Origin: Actinomyces sp. oral taxon 414
GTDB taxonomy: Bacteria > Actinomycetota > Actinomycetes > Actinomycetales > Actinomycetaceae
Reading direction: 5' to 3'
NCBI RefSeq assembly: GCF_001278845.1
Contig: NZ_CP012590.1
Location: 1,488,001-1,552,000, forward strand
Length of the DNA stretch: 64,000 bases
Made by a program: the position numbers and the translations under genes. This document shows, in pieces, positions 42,176 to 51,400 of the stretch (position 1 is the first letter of the stretch; each line of letters starts with the position of its first letter). A model generated the notes under the pieces. It saw only the letters and a list, made by a program, of their open reading frames with translations, ran no database searches and had not been told where the DNA came from.

Positions 42176-43390
42176 TCAGCGACCGGCCGAACTCGGCGCG
42201 CGCGGCACGTAGAGGCTGTCGTGCACCACCGAGGCGGCCCCGATCGCGCCGACGTTCTCACCCATGGCCGTGGACACCACCGTCACCGGGTGCGGCCCCC
42301 GGGCCGAGGGGCGCCGCACCGCCCGCCTGGCCGCGGGCGCGTACCACGGCTCCAGCAAACGCCAGTACGGGCCGCCGAACACCACCATATCGGCGTCGAG
42401 CAGCTCGGTCGCCATCATGACCAGCTCGGCCATCCGCTCCGCCGCCCCTCCCAGCAGCCGATCCGCGCGCTCATCCCCCCGCCCGGCCAGAGAGCACAAC
42501 TCCGCGAAACGGCGCTCCAGAGCCACGAAATCCGAACGCGACGGCAGTGGCCCGGACTGAATCCCCAGAGCATGGGCCCGCTCCACCAGAACCGCGGGAT
42601 CATTGGCCATCCCCGGGGGCTCACCGGGGGCGTTGGGGCCCAGGGCCGTCATCATCGCCCCCACCTCCCCGCTGTTGCCCGAGAACCCGCGCACCGGATC
42701 GCCATTGACCGACAACCCCAGCCCTGTCCCCGTCCCCACGTAAACGAACACCATCGTCGAGTCCAACGACTCCCCGGCCCGCACCCAATTCTCCCCGATC
42801 ACCGCCGCCAGCGTGTCCTTGACCACCGGCACGGGCATCCGCAACTGCTCGCCCAGAATCCCGCCCAGGGGCACCCTGGCCCAACCGGGTAGCCACACCG
42901 CGCTGTCGGGCGCCCCGGTCGCAGGATCCACCGGCCCCGGCAGCGCCAGGCAGGCGCCGACCAGCTGGCGCTCATCCACCGAGCCGTCCCGAATGAGCCG
43001 GCGCACCATCGCGGCGACCTTCACCATCGCCGAACGCGGATCATCGACATCCACATCGGTCGACGAGGCCGACGCCCTCACCTCACCCCCCAGATCCAGC
43101 GCCACAACCGTGATCAGGGAGGGATCGACATGCACCCCCACGGCGATGCGCGCCGAGGCGACAATATCCAGGATCGTACGCGGACGCCCCCGCCCACTGA
43201 CCCTGGTCCCCACCTCGGCCAGCAGACCCCGCTCCTGAAGACCGCGCACGATCGCCGACACCGTCTGCACCGACAACCCCGTCGAAGCGGCGACATCCCG
43301 CTGACTGGAAGCGCCCAGACGGCGAAAGGCGTGAATGACCACATTCTCGTTGTACCTGCCCAGACCCGTCAGACTGGTGCCCGCCCTCAT
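42176..43390 (-). CDS. ROK-family transcriptional regulator
   Basis: A 404-residue protein with an N-terminal winged HTH (SSQRDVAASTGLSVQTVSAI, about 27-47) and an ASKHA sugar-kinase-like domain (GVHVDPSLITVVALD; GTGTGLGLSVNGDPVRG). The usual cysteine zinc motif of ROK proteins (CGxxGCxE) is absent: that stretch reads ALGPNAPGEPPGM. It may have lost kinase activity or metal binding while keeping sugar sensing. Probably represses the operon starting at 42031. It lies 68 bp downstream of the GH2 gene on the same strand. Confidence 0.9.
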   Translation of the reverse strand: MRAGTSLTGLGRYNENVVIHAFRRLGASSQRDVAASTGLSVQTVSAIVRGLQERGLLAEVGTRVSGRGRPRTILDIVASARIAVGVHVDPSLITVVALDLGGEVRASASSTDVDVDDPRSAMVKVAAMVRRLIRDGSVDERQLVGACLALPGPVDPATGAPDSAVWLPGWARVPLGGILGEQLRMPVPVVKDTLAAVIGENWVRAGESLDSTMVFVYVGTGTGLGLSVNGDPVRGFSGNSGEVGAMMTALGPNAPGEPPGMANDPAVLVERAHALGIQSGPLPSRSDFVALERRFAELCSLAGRGDERADRLLGGAAERMAELVMMATELLDADMVVFGGPYWRLLEPWYAPAARRAVRRPSARGPHPVTVVSTAMGENVGAIGAASVVHDSLYVPRAPSSAGR

Positions 43391-43458
43391 CGAACCGCCC
43401 TCCTACGCATCCCGCACCGCACGGGGCACGCCCCCTACCATAAGGGCGGGCGCAGCGG

Positions 43459-45354
43459 CTACGCGCGGCGGACGCGGACGAAGGCCTCCTCCAACTCCCG
43501 ATTGAGCCGGGCCATGAGCGCCGGATCGACCTTGACGACCACCCGGTCATAGGTCATGAGCCCATTGCTCTCGCGCTCGACATCACTGACCTGCGTATAG
43601 GTGCACGCCGCCAGCCCCGCCCCGACCAGCGGCACCAGCTGACCGCGGTAGAGCTCCGTCATCGCCCGCGCCAGGGCCCCCCGATCCTCCAGGAAGCGGT
43701 AGCCGAAGGGAGCCTCGGGCCAGGCGCGCCCCTCGACGGCCAGATTCAGACCCCCGAACTCCGACAGGTAGAAGGCCCGCCCATCGCCCCGGGGCGGCGC
43801 CACGAGCCGCAGGACGTAGCGATGCCGACTACGGAAGTCCCCGCCGCCCTGATCGAACCAGCCCGAGGCGGCGTCGACCAGACGACTGGGATCCGCCCGG
43901 CGCACGAACCTCTCCGCGCGCCGGGCGTCGAACTGCCCCCAGGCCTCATTGAAGGGCACCCACATGACAATGCAGGGATGGGAGCGCAAATGACGGATCA
44001 TGCCCGCCAGCTCGCGGACGAAGCACACCCGGTCGGCGGCCCGGGACCGCCCGGTCCAGCGCCGGAAGGCGGCCGAACGGTCCGGAAGCGTGAACCCCAG
44101 CGCCTGAACCGCCCCCGAGGCCCTGATCCCCAGGGGCGCAACCCCGCCGGAAACCATGTCCTGAACCACCATCAGGCCGAGCCGGTCGCACAGGTGGTAG
44201 AAGCGACGGGACTCGACCTTGACGTGAACGCGCACGGCATTGAACCCCATGCGCCTGAGAGTGACCAGATCGTGCAGAAGCGCCGCCTCACAGGGCGGCG
44301 TCATACCCGACTCCGGCCAGTAGCCCTGGGACAGGGGGGCGTTGACCAGGACGGGCTCCCCATTGAGCAGCACGCACCGGCCGGGCCCGCCGCGGCGCCG
44401 GCCCGACGGCGCCCACCGGCCCGGCAGGCCCCGCGGACGCCACCGGCCCCGCCGGCCCGGCGGATCCGGCAGACCCCGCCGGGGCGCGCCGCCCGCGCTC
44501 GCGGGCGGCGCGGAGAGCCCCACGGTGCGCAGGGCCGACCACGTGCGCACCTCGTCCTCGCCCGCGCGGATCGTGAAGCGGTACAGGGCGGGGGAGTCGG
44601 GGGACCAGGGCAGCGGGTCGGGGATCTCCACGCGCCTCCAGGCGCCCGTGGTGCCCGCGGCGCGCAGGCGCCCGCCGTCGGGCAGGCCGATCTCGGCCTC
44701 GAAGGGCCCGCGGCCGGCACCCTCGACGTCCACCCGCAGGCGGAACCCCGACAGGTCCGGTTCAGTCCGGATGTCCACCGCCTCGATCGCCGCCCGCGGC
44801 AGCGCCTCCATCCACACGCTGCCCCAGATGCCCGAGGTGGCCGTATACCAGATGGTCCGGGGGTTCAAGGACTGCTTGCCCCGCTGGATGCCGCGGGTGT
44901 CAGTCGGGTCGGCCACCCGCAGACGCAGCTCGACGGCGTCGCGGTCCGTGTCGGCCACATCGACGTGGAAGGGCAGATAGCCGCCCGTGTGGCGGGCGAC
45001 CGGACGCCCGTCGATCAGGACCTCGCACTCGTGGTCCACGGCGGAGAAATGGATGCGGATCCGCTCCCCCCTCCACGCGGGCGGGATGGGGACGGGGCGG
45101 CGGTAGTGGAGGCGCTCGTCGGGCAGCAGGGGACGGGCGACGCCGGAGGCGGGCGTCTCCACGGCGAAGGGCACGAGGATAGGCCGCCACTGGCCGGGCG
45201 CGGGCCCGGGGGAGCCGGCCGGGACGATCGCGCACTGCCACCACCCGTTGAGGCTCTCCCACCGGGCGCGCTCCATCATGGGGTCGGGGTGCTCGGGCAG
45301 GGGGATGCGCGGCAGGTCCCGCCCCCAGGGTGTGCACAGCCGGTCGGCCTCCAT
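43459..45354 (-). CDS. GH2-family glycosidase (beta-galactosidase/mannosidase-like)
   Basis: A 631-residue cytoplasmic glycoside hydrolase. Sugar-binding jelly-roll domain (LNGWWQCAIVPAG; CEVLIDGRPVARHTGGYLPF), immunoglobulin-like domain (DIRTEPDLSGFRLRVDVEG), then TIM barrel with the acid/base Glu in PFNEAWGQ near 471 and the nucleophile Glu in LSEFGGL near 535. It is shorter than LacZ, like other compact GH2 enzymes. A 45-residue Gly/Arg/Pro-rich insert (about 284-328) interrupts the barrel entry. ATG 45354 follows GAGGA. Confidence 0.88.
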   Translation of the reverse strand: MEADRLCTPWGRDLPRIPLPEHPDPMMERARWESLNGWWQCAIVPAGSPGPAPGQWRPILVPFAVETPASGVARPLLPDERLHYRRPVPIPPAWRGERIRIHFSAVDHECEVLIDGRPVARHTGGYLPFHVDVADTDRDAVELRLRVADPTDTRGIQRGKQSLNPRTIWYTATSGIWGSVWMEALPRAAIEAVDIRTEPDLSGFRLRVDVEGAGRGPFEAEIGLPDGGRLRAAGTTGAWRRVEIPDPLPWSPDSPALYRFTIRAGEDEVRTWSALRTVGLSAPPASAGGAPRRGLPDPPGRRGRWRPRGLPGRWAPSGRRRGGPGRCVLLNGEPVLVNAPLSQGYWPESGMTPPCEAALLHDLVTLRRMGFNAVRVHVKVESRRFYHLCDRLGLMVVQDMVSGGVAPLGIRASGAVQALGFTLPDRSAAFRRWTGRSRAADRVCFVRELAGMIRHLRSHPCIVMWVPFNEAWGQFDARRAERFVRRADPSRLVDAASGWFDQGGGDFRSRHRYVLRLVAPPRGDGRAFYLSEFGGLNLAVEGRAWPEAPFGYRFLEDRGALARAMTELYRGQLVPLVGAGLAACTYTQVSDVERESNGLMTYDRVVVKVDPALMARLNRELEEAFVRVRRA

Positions 45355-45503
45355 GCGATCCTCGCTCTCATGCCCGGCCGGGCCGCGGCGTCCGCCCGGC
45401 CCCTCGCGAACCGTTCTACACCGCCGCGCCCCGCGCGTCCTCCCGCGCCGCCGCGGCGAAGAGCCCCTCGACGCGGCCGCCGGGGCCCACCTACCATGGC
45501 CCC

Positions 45504-46397
45504 ATGGAAGGCGATGGGGCCGACGGGAACGGGACGGGCGCGCCCGGCGGGACCGGCGGCGCGGGCGGGGCCGTGCGCGAGCTGCGGGGCGTACCGGACA
45601 CGCTCTTCATCCCGCTGGCCGCGCGCGTGCACGTCTCGCGGCGCTTCCCCGACTACTTCCACGACGGGGCCGCGCTGTCGCTGGCCCGCCTCATCCCCGC
45701 CGCCGTGGACGGGTCCGCCTCGGAGTACGGGCACATGGCCTCGGTGGCCCGGTACCACAACCTGGACGAGATGACGCGGGCCTTCGCCGCCCGACGCGGC
45801 CGGTGCGCCATCGTCAGCCTCGGGGCCGGGCTGGAGACCGCCGCGTTCCGGCTGGCCGACCTGGGGGCGACCTTCTACGAGGTCGACCTGCCCGAGGTCA
45901 TCGAGGCCCGCCGCGCCCTCCTGCCTCCAACGCCCCACGAGGTGCTCATCGGGGCGGACGTGCTCGGGCGCGACTGGATGGACCGGCTCGAACCCGGGGC
46001 GCCGACCCTGTTCATCGCCGCCGGCCTCTTCCAGTACTTCCACGCCGACGACGTCGTCTCCCTCATCGGGGCGCTGCGGGACCGCTGCCCGGGCGGCGAA
46101 CTCGTCTTCGACGCCACCAACCGGGCGGGCCTGGCCTACGGGAACAGGTACGTGCGCCGGACCGGCAACACGGCCGCCCCCATGCACTTCCACGTGGACG
46201 ACCCCGCCGCCTTCGCCCGGGCGTGCGGCGTCGAGCTGGTCGAGCAGCGCCCCTTCTTCACCCGGGCCCGAGCGCTCCTCGGCCGGCGCCTGGGCCTGCG
46301 CACCCGCATCGCCATGGCGGTCGCGGACCGGCTGCGGCGCACCATGATCGTGCACCTCGCCTTCAACCCCGGCGCGACGCCGGGCGCTCCCGGCTGA
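45504..46397 (+). CDS. SAM-dependent methyltransferase (leucine carboxyl methyltransferase-like)
   Basis: A 297-residue protein. ATG 45504 after a weak ribosome-binding site; the frame upstream is a shadow. A Gly-rich leader (25 residues) precedes a class I methyltransferase fold: IVSLGAGLETAAFRLAD (SAM-binding, about 105), FYEVDLPEVIEARRALL, and LFIAAGLFQYF. This is the Ppm1/TcmP group. Substrate unknown. The D12 methylase follows 67 bp downstream. Confidence 0.85.
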   Translation: MEGDGADGNGTGAPGGTGGAGGAVRELRGVPDTLFIPLAARVHVSRRFPDYFHDGAALSLARLIPAAVDGSASEYGHMASVARYHNLDEMTRAFAARRGRCAIVSLGAGLETAAFRLADLGATFYEVDLPEVIEARRALLPPTPHEVLIGADVLGRDWMDRLEPGAPTLFIAAGLFQYFHADDVVSLIGALRDRCPGGELVFDATNRAGLAYGNRYVRRTGNTAAPMHFHVDDPAAFARACGVELVEQRPFFTRARALLGRRLGLRTRIAMAVADRLRRTMIVHLAFNPGATPGAPG

Positions 46398-46464
46398 CCG
46401 CGGCGTGCCCGGTAGGATCGCCGCGCGGGTCCGGTCGGGGATGACGAGCAGGTGAGGAGGGCCC

Positions 46465-47535
46465 TTGATCAAGTACCTGGGATCCAAGCGGGTCCTCGTG
46501 CCGGTCCTGGGGGAGATCTTCGCCGCCTCACGGGCGCGCACCGCCCTGGACCTGTTCACGGGGACCACCCGCGTCGCCCAGGAGATGTGCCGCCGCGGCC
46601 TGCGCACCACCGCCGTCGACATCGCCACCTACTCCGAGGCGCTGGCGCGCACCTACGTCGAGGCCGACGCCGACGCCGCGGACCACGGGGCCATCGCCGA
46701 GGCCCTGGCGCGCCTGAACGCCCTGCCCGGGCGCCGCGGCTACGTCACGCGGACCTTCTGCGAGGACAGCCGCTACTTCCAGCCCGCCAACGGCATGCGC
46801 ATCGACGCGATCCGCCAGGCCATCGAGGCCGACTACGCGGGCACCTGGCTCCACCCGATCCTGCTCACCAGCCTGCTGGAGGCGGCCGACGCCGTCGACT
46901 CCACCGTGGGAATACAGATGTCCTACCTCAAGACGTGGGCGCCGCGCTCCTACAAGCCGCTGGCGCTCAGGGCCCCGGTACTCACCCCGGGGCGAGGCCG
47001 GGCCCTGCGCGCCGACGCCACGAAGATCGTCGACGAGCTGGAGCCCGTGGACCTGGCCTACCTCGACCCGCCCTACAACCAGCACCGCTACTTCACCAAC
47101 TACCACGTGTGGGAGACCCTCGTGCGCTGGGACGCCCCGGAGCACTACGGCGTGGCCTGCAAGCGGGTCGACGCCCGCGACCAGGCCACCAAGAGCGTGT
47201 TCAACCGCCGTCGCGAGATGCCCCGGGCCCTGGCCGGGCTCATCGCCCGGGTCAGGGCCGAGGTCCTGGTCCTGTCCTTCTCCGACGAGGGCTTCGTCCC
47301 GCTCGAGGACCTGGTGGCCATGTGCGGGCAGCGCGGGCGGTCGGTCGAGGTCCTCGCCTTCGACTCGGCCCGCTACAACGGCGCGCGCATCGGCGTCTTC
47401 AACGCCTCGGGGCAGAAGGTGGGGCGGATCAGCCACACCCGCAACACGGAGTACGTGCTGCTGGCGGGGGAGCCGGAGCGGATCGCGCGCATGAGCGAGC
47501 GGGCCCGGCGGGCCGGGACGCGCTCGACGGCGTAG
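46465..47535 (+). CDS. D12-class DNA adenine-N6 methyltransferase
   Basis: A 356-residue protein starting at TTG 46465 after GGTGAGGAGG. FxGxG-like motif: LDLFTGTTRVAQEM (about 28-41). Catalytic motif IV: AYLDPPYNQHRYFTNYH (about 199). KYLGSKRVL at the N-terminus is the usual D12 opening. It would methylate adenine in a short DNA site. No restriction endonuclease gene is next to it, so it is either an orphan regulatory methylase or a solitary defence remnant. Confidence 0.9.
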   Translation: MIKYLGSKRVLVPVLGEIFAASRARTALDLFTGTTRVAQEMCRRGLRTTAVDIATYSEALARTYVEADADAADHGAIAEALARLNALPGRRGYVTRTFCEDSRYFQPANGMRIDAIRQAIEADYAGTWLHPILLTSLLEAADAVDSTVGIQMSYLKTWAPRSYKPLALRAPVLTPGRGRALRADATKIVDELEPVDLAYLDPPYNQHRYFTNYHVWETLVRWDAPEHYGVACKRVDARDQATKSVFNRRREMPRALAGLIARVRAEVLVLSFSDEGFVPLEDLVAMCGQRGRSVEVLAFDSARYNGARIGVFNASGQKVGRISHTRNTEYVLLAGEPERIARMSERARRAGTRSTA

Positions 47536-47544
47536 GGTCTGACT

Positions 47545-48378
47545 ATGAGTGACATCACCCTGACTCTGCCCCCCATCGGGTTCGGCACCTACGCCCTGCG
47601 CGGCCGGTCCGGGGCCGATGCCGTCACCTCGGCGATCCGCAACGGCTACCGCCTCATCGACTCGGCCTTCTCCTACGAGAACGAGGCGAGCGTGGCCGAC
47701 GGCGTCGCGCGCGCCGTCGACGAGGGGGCCGCCGCGCGCGGGGATCTCATCGTCACCTCCAAGATCCCCGGGCGCCACTTCGGCTACGAGCCGGCGCTGG
47801 CCGCGATCGAGGAGTCGGCGGCCCGCATGCGCGTCATCGGCCCCATCGACCTCTACCTCATCCACTGGCCCAACCCGCTCCAGGACAAGTACGTGGACAC
47901 CTGGCGGGCGCTCATCGAGGCGCGCGAGCGCGGGCTCGTGCGCGCCATCGGGGTCTCGAATTTCCTGCCCGGGCACATCGAGCGGCTGGAGGCGGCCACC
48001 GGGGTGCTGCCGGCGGTCAACCAGATCGAGAGCCACCCGCGCTTCCCCAACACCGGGCTCATCGCCTACAACGCCGAGCGCGGTATCGCCACGGAGGCGT
48101 GGAGCCCGCTCGGGCGGGACTCGAACCTGCTGGCCGAGGCGGTCATCGTCGACGTCGCCGCGGCGCACGCCATCACGGCCGCGCAGGCGGTGCTCGCCTG
48201 GCACGTGGCGCGGGGCGTCACCCCCATTCCGAAGTCCGCCAGCCCCCACCGCCAGGCGGAGAACCTGGCCTCGCAGGCGGTGCTCCTCAGCCCCGCCGAG
48301 GTCGGGGCCATCACCTCGCTGGGCCGCCCCGACGGCCGCCTCGCCGGCCAGGACCCGGAGACCTACGAGGAGATGTGA
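47545..48378 (+). CDS. aldo/keto reductase
   Basis: A 277-residue NADPH-dependent oxidoreductase with the catalytic tetrad visible: Asp and Tyr in DSAFSYENE (about 40), Lys in VTSKIPG (about 71), His in YLIHWPNPL (about 107). IGVSNF and IPKSASPHR (cofactor phosphate site) follow. It begins 9 bp after the methylase stop, so it is co-transcribed. Substrate unknown. Confidence 0.94.
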   Translation: MSDITLTLPPIGFGTYALRGRSGADAVTSAIRNGYRLIDSAFSYENEASVADGVARAVDEGAAARGDLIVTSKIPGRHFGYEPALAAIEESAARMRVIGPIDLYLIHWPNPLQDKYVDTWRALIEARERGLVRAIGVSNFLPGHIERLEAATGVLPAVNQIESHPRFPNTGLIAYNAERGIATEAWSPLGRDSNLLAEAVIVDVAAAHAITAAQAVLAWHVARGVTPIPKSASPHRQAENLASQAVLLSPAEVGAITSLGRPDGRLAGQDPETYEEM

Positions 48379-48433
48379 GCCCGCCTCGTTGCGTGCGCCG
48401 CCGGGCGGGGTGTAGGGTCGGGCCGCCCGGGAG

Positions 48434-48457
48434 GGCGGCGGTTGCGCCGCCGCTTTT
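48434..48457 (+). terminator. terminator between aldo/keto reductase and RHS gene
   Basis: GGCGGCG-GTTG-CGCCGCC followed by GCTTTTCCC, 55 bp past the reductase stop and 40 bp before the RHS start. Confidence 0.65.
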
Positions 48458-48497
48458 CCCGTTGTCCTGAATGTCCCTGCGTTCCTGGGAGCCGATT

Positions 48498-51400
48498 GTG
48501 GCTGAGTACTCCGATAAATTGGGCGCCTACGACGAAGCCGTGGTGTTCGATGATGCGACGGCGGATCGTCTGATCTCGGCGGCGCAGACCCTGTCGAGCA
48601 CGCTGACGACTCAGGGGTCGGATCGCACCAGTTGGGCGGCCACGGCGTCGGTCGATTTCAAGGGCCATTACGCGGAGGTCTTCGACACCAATTCCAAGGC
48701 CGGGTCGACGGATTGCACGAATATATCGTCGGCCCTGAACGACCTGGTGTCCGAGGTCCAGGCCCTGAAGAGAGCCGCCGCGGCCGAGAGGAGCCGGCGC
48801 GCCCAGGCCAAGGAGTGGGCCGACCGGCAGGACCACGAGACGTTCCTGAAGAAGGGGTGGGACTGGCTGACCAGTCAGGACCAGCCCCCGCCGGGCCCGG
48901 ACCAGGTGCCCCTGCCCCAGCCCCACGAACCGGTCACCTCCTCGTGGAGTGAGCCGGCGCCCGCCGCGAGCGGGTCGGTCAGCTCCGCGTGCCCGGACGA
49001 CCTGCGCACCTACGCCACCAATATCAGCGGCGCCAATGACACAGTGGTGACCCAGAAGGGAACCCTGGACGGGGCGATCTCCGACTTCGCCACCGCCTGC
49101 GCCTGGTGCACGATCGACGCCTCGGGCATCACCGCCGCCCTGACCTCGTTCACCTCCAACAACACCAGCGAGGCCGCCTGGGTGAACACGGTGGCCGACG
49201 CCTTCGAGGCCGCCGGCGGCGGGGACGGGGGCATCTCCACGGTGTCGGACGAGGCCATCGCCGCGTGCCTGGAGGCCGCCGGGGTCGCCGAGAACCGCAA
49301 GCCCCTGGACGTGGCCTCCCCCCAGATCATGGGCGACCCCCAGACGTCGGGGTACGCCGACGACCCGGTCAACACCACCACCGGCAACTTCGTCGAACCC
49401 GAGGCGGATCTGGTCTTCACCGGGGCGGCCGCCTCCCTGGGGTTCGAACGCGTGTACAATTCGGTGTCGACCTCCCACGACTCGGACGGCGCGCCGGGGG
49501 CGTTCGGGCCCGGCTGGTCCTCCACCGCCGATGAGCGCCTGGTGGTCGACGACGAGGGCGCCACCTGGGTGCGGGCCACCGGCCGCCACGTCGTCTTCCC
49601 CCGCGCCGGGGCCGGCTGGGGGCGCGCGGTGGGCGAGAACCTGTGGCTGGAGGCCCTCGACGCCGCCGACACCGGCGACGACGGCGCCGCCAGCGCCGCC
49701 GACGACGGCACTGGCGGCGCCGCGCGCGCCTGTGGTGCGGGTGGTTTTGTGGTGTCGGACAATGAGGGTGGCCGGTGGTGCTTCGATGCCGCGGGGCGGC
49801 CGGCGTGGTGGGGCCGGGGTGCGGGCACGCGCGTGGAGCGCTCCTACGACTGCGCCGGTCGCCTGGCGGGGCTGGTTCATGAGCGGGGCCGGGGCGTGGA
49901 CGTGGTCTGGGACGAGTCCGGGTCGCGCATCGCGGCCCTGGTGGCCTGGGACGGGCGGCGGGCGGACTTCTCCTACGACTCCTCCGGCCGCCTGGTGGGG
50001 GTCACTCGCAGCGGCGGGGGGGGCGCGCCGCTACGAGTGGGGCGAGTCGGGGCGCATCGAACGGGTGATTGATGCCGATGGTGTGGTGGAGGTGGACAAC
50101 GCCTACGACGAGGCCGGCCGGGTGGTCCGCCAGCGCTCCGCGTTCGGGCGGGTGTCCCACTACTCCTACCTGCCCGGGGGCGTCACCCAGGTCGCCGACG
50201 CCGATGGCTCCCGGGCCAATGTGTGGGTCCACGACGCCCGCGGCCGCCTGACCGGCATGATCGACGCCGCCGGCAACCGCCAGTCCATCAGCTGGGACCG
50301 GTGGGGCAACCGGGTCATGATCACCGGCCGCGACGGCGGACGCACCATCAACCAGTACGACGGGCGCGGACGACTGGTCGTGCGCGTGGAGGAGACCGGC
50401 GCGAGATTCGACTACGACTACGACGACGCCGATCGCGTCGTGCGGGTGAGGGCCGACGACGGGTCCGGGGCGGCGGTGACCGCGTACGAGTACGCGGGGG
50501 CGGACCGCAATCCCCGGATGATCACCGACCCCGAGGGCGGGATCACCCGCCTGGACTGGCAGGACGGGCTCCTGGTGGGTGTGGTCGACCCGGTCGGGGT
50601 GCGGGTGCGCCTGGGCTACGACGAGCACGGCGAGCTGACCTCGGTCACCAACGCCGTCGGCGACACCGCCCGCCTGGAGCGTGACGATGCCGGACGGATC
50701 ACCGCGTCCATCACACCGTCGGGCCGGCGCACCCAGTACCGCTACGACGCCGCCGGCAACCTCGTCTCGCGCCGCGACCCCGACGGGGCGACCTGGCGGT
50801 GGGAGCACACCCCCGGCGGGCGGGTGCGCGCCGAGATCGACCCGGCCGGGCATCGTAAGACCTGCGAGTACGGGGAGCACGGGGAGCAGACCGAGTACGT
50901 CGATCCCCTGGGTGAGCGGCTGCGCAACCGGTGGGATGACGTGGGCAACCTCGCCGAGACCGTCATGCCGGACGGCACGTCGTGGGCGTATACCTATGAC
51001 GCCCTATCGCGACTGGTCGCGGTGAAGGACCCCGCGAATGCGGTGTGGCGCAATGAGTACGACGTCGTCGGCCGCCTCACGGCGACGGTGGATCCGACCG
51101 GGGTGCGCCGCGAGCAGGGCGTTTTCGCGCGCGGCATGCGGCGCACCCTCACCGACGGCGCCGCGACGAGCGCGGTGACAACGGACGCGCTGGGCCGTAT
51201 CACGGCCGTCACCGGTGATGACGGCGCCGATCGGGTGACTCGCTACGATCTGTGCGGGCGCCCGGTGGAGTACGTGGACGCCGAGGGCGGATCCACCGTG
51301 CTGGAGCGTGATCCGGCGGGCAAGGTTGTTCGCTTGGTGCGGCCCTCGGGCGAGGAGACCCGCTACGAGTGGGATGAGTGCGGTCGCCTGTCGGCGGTGA

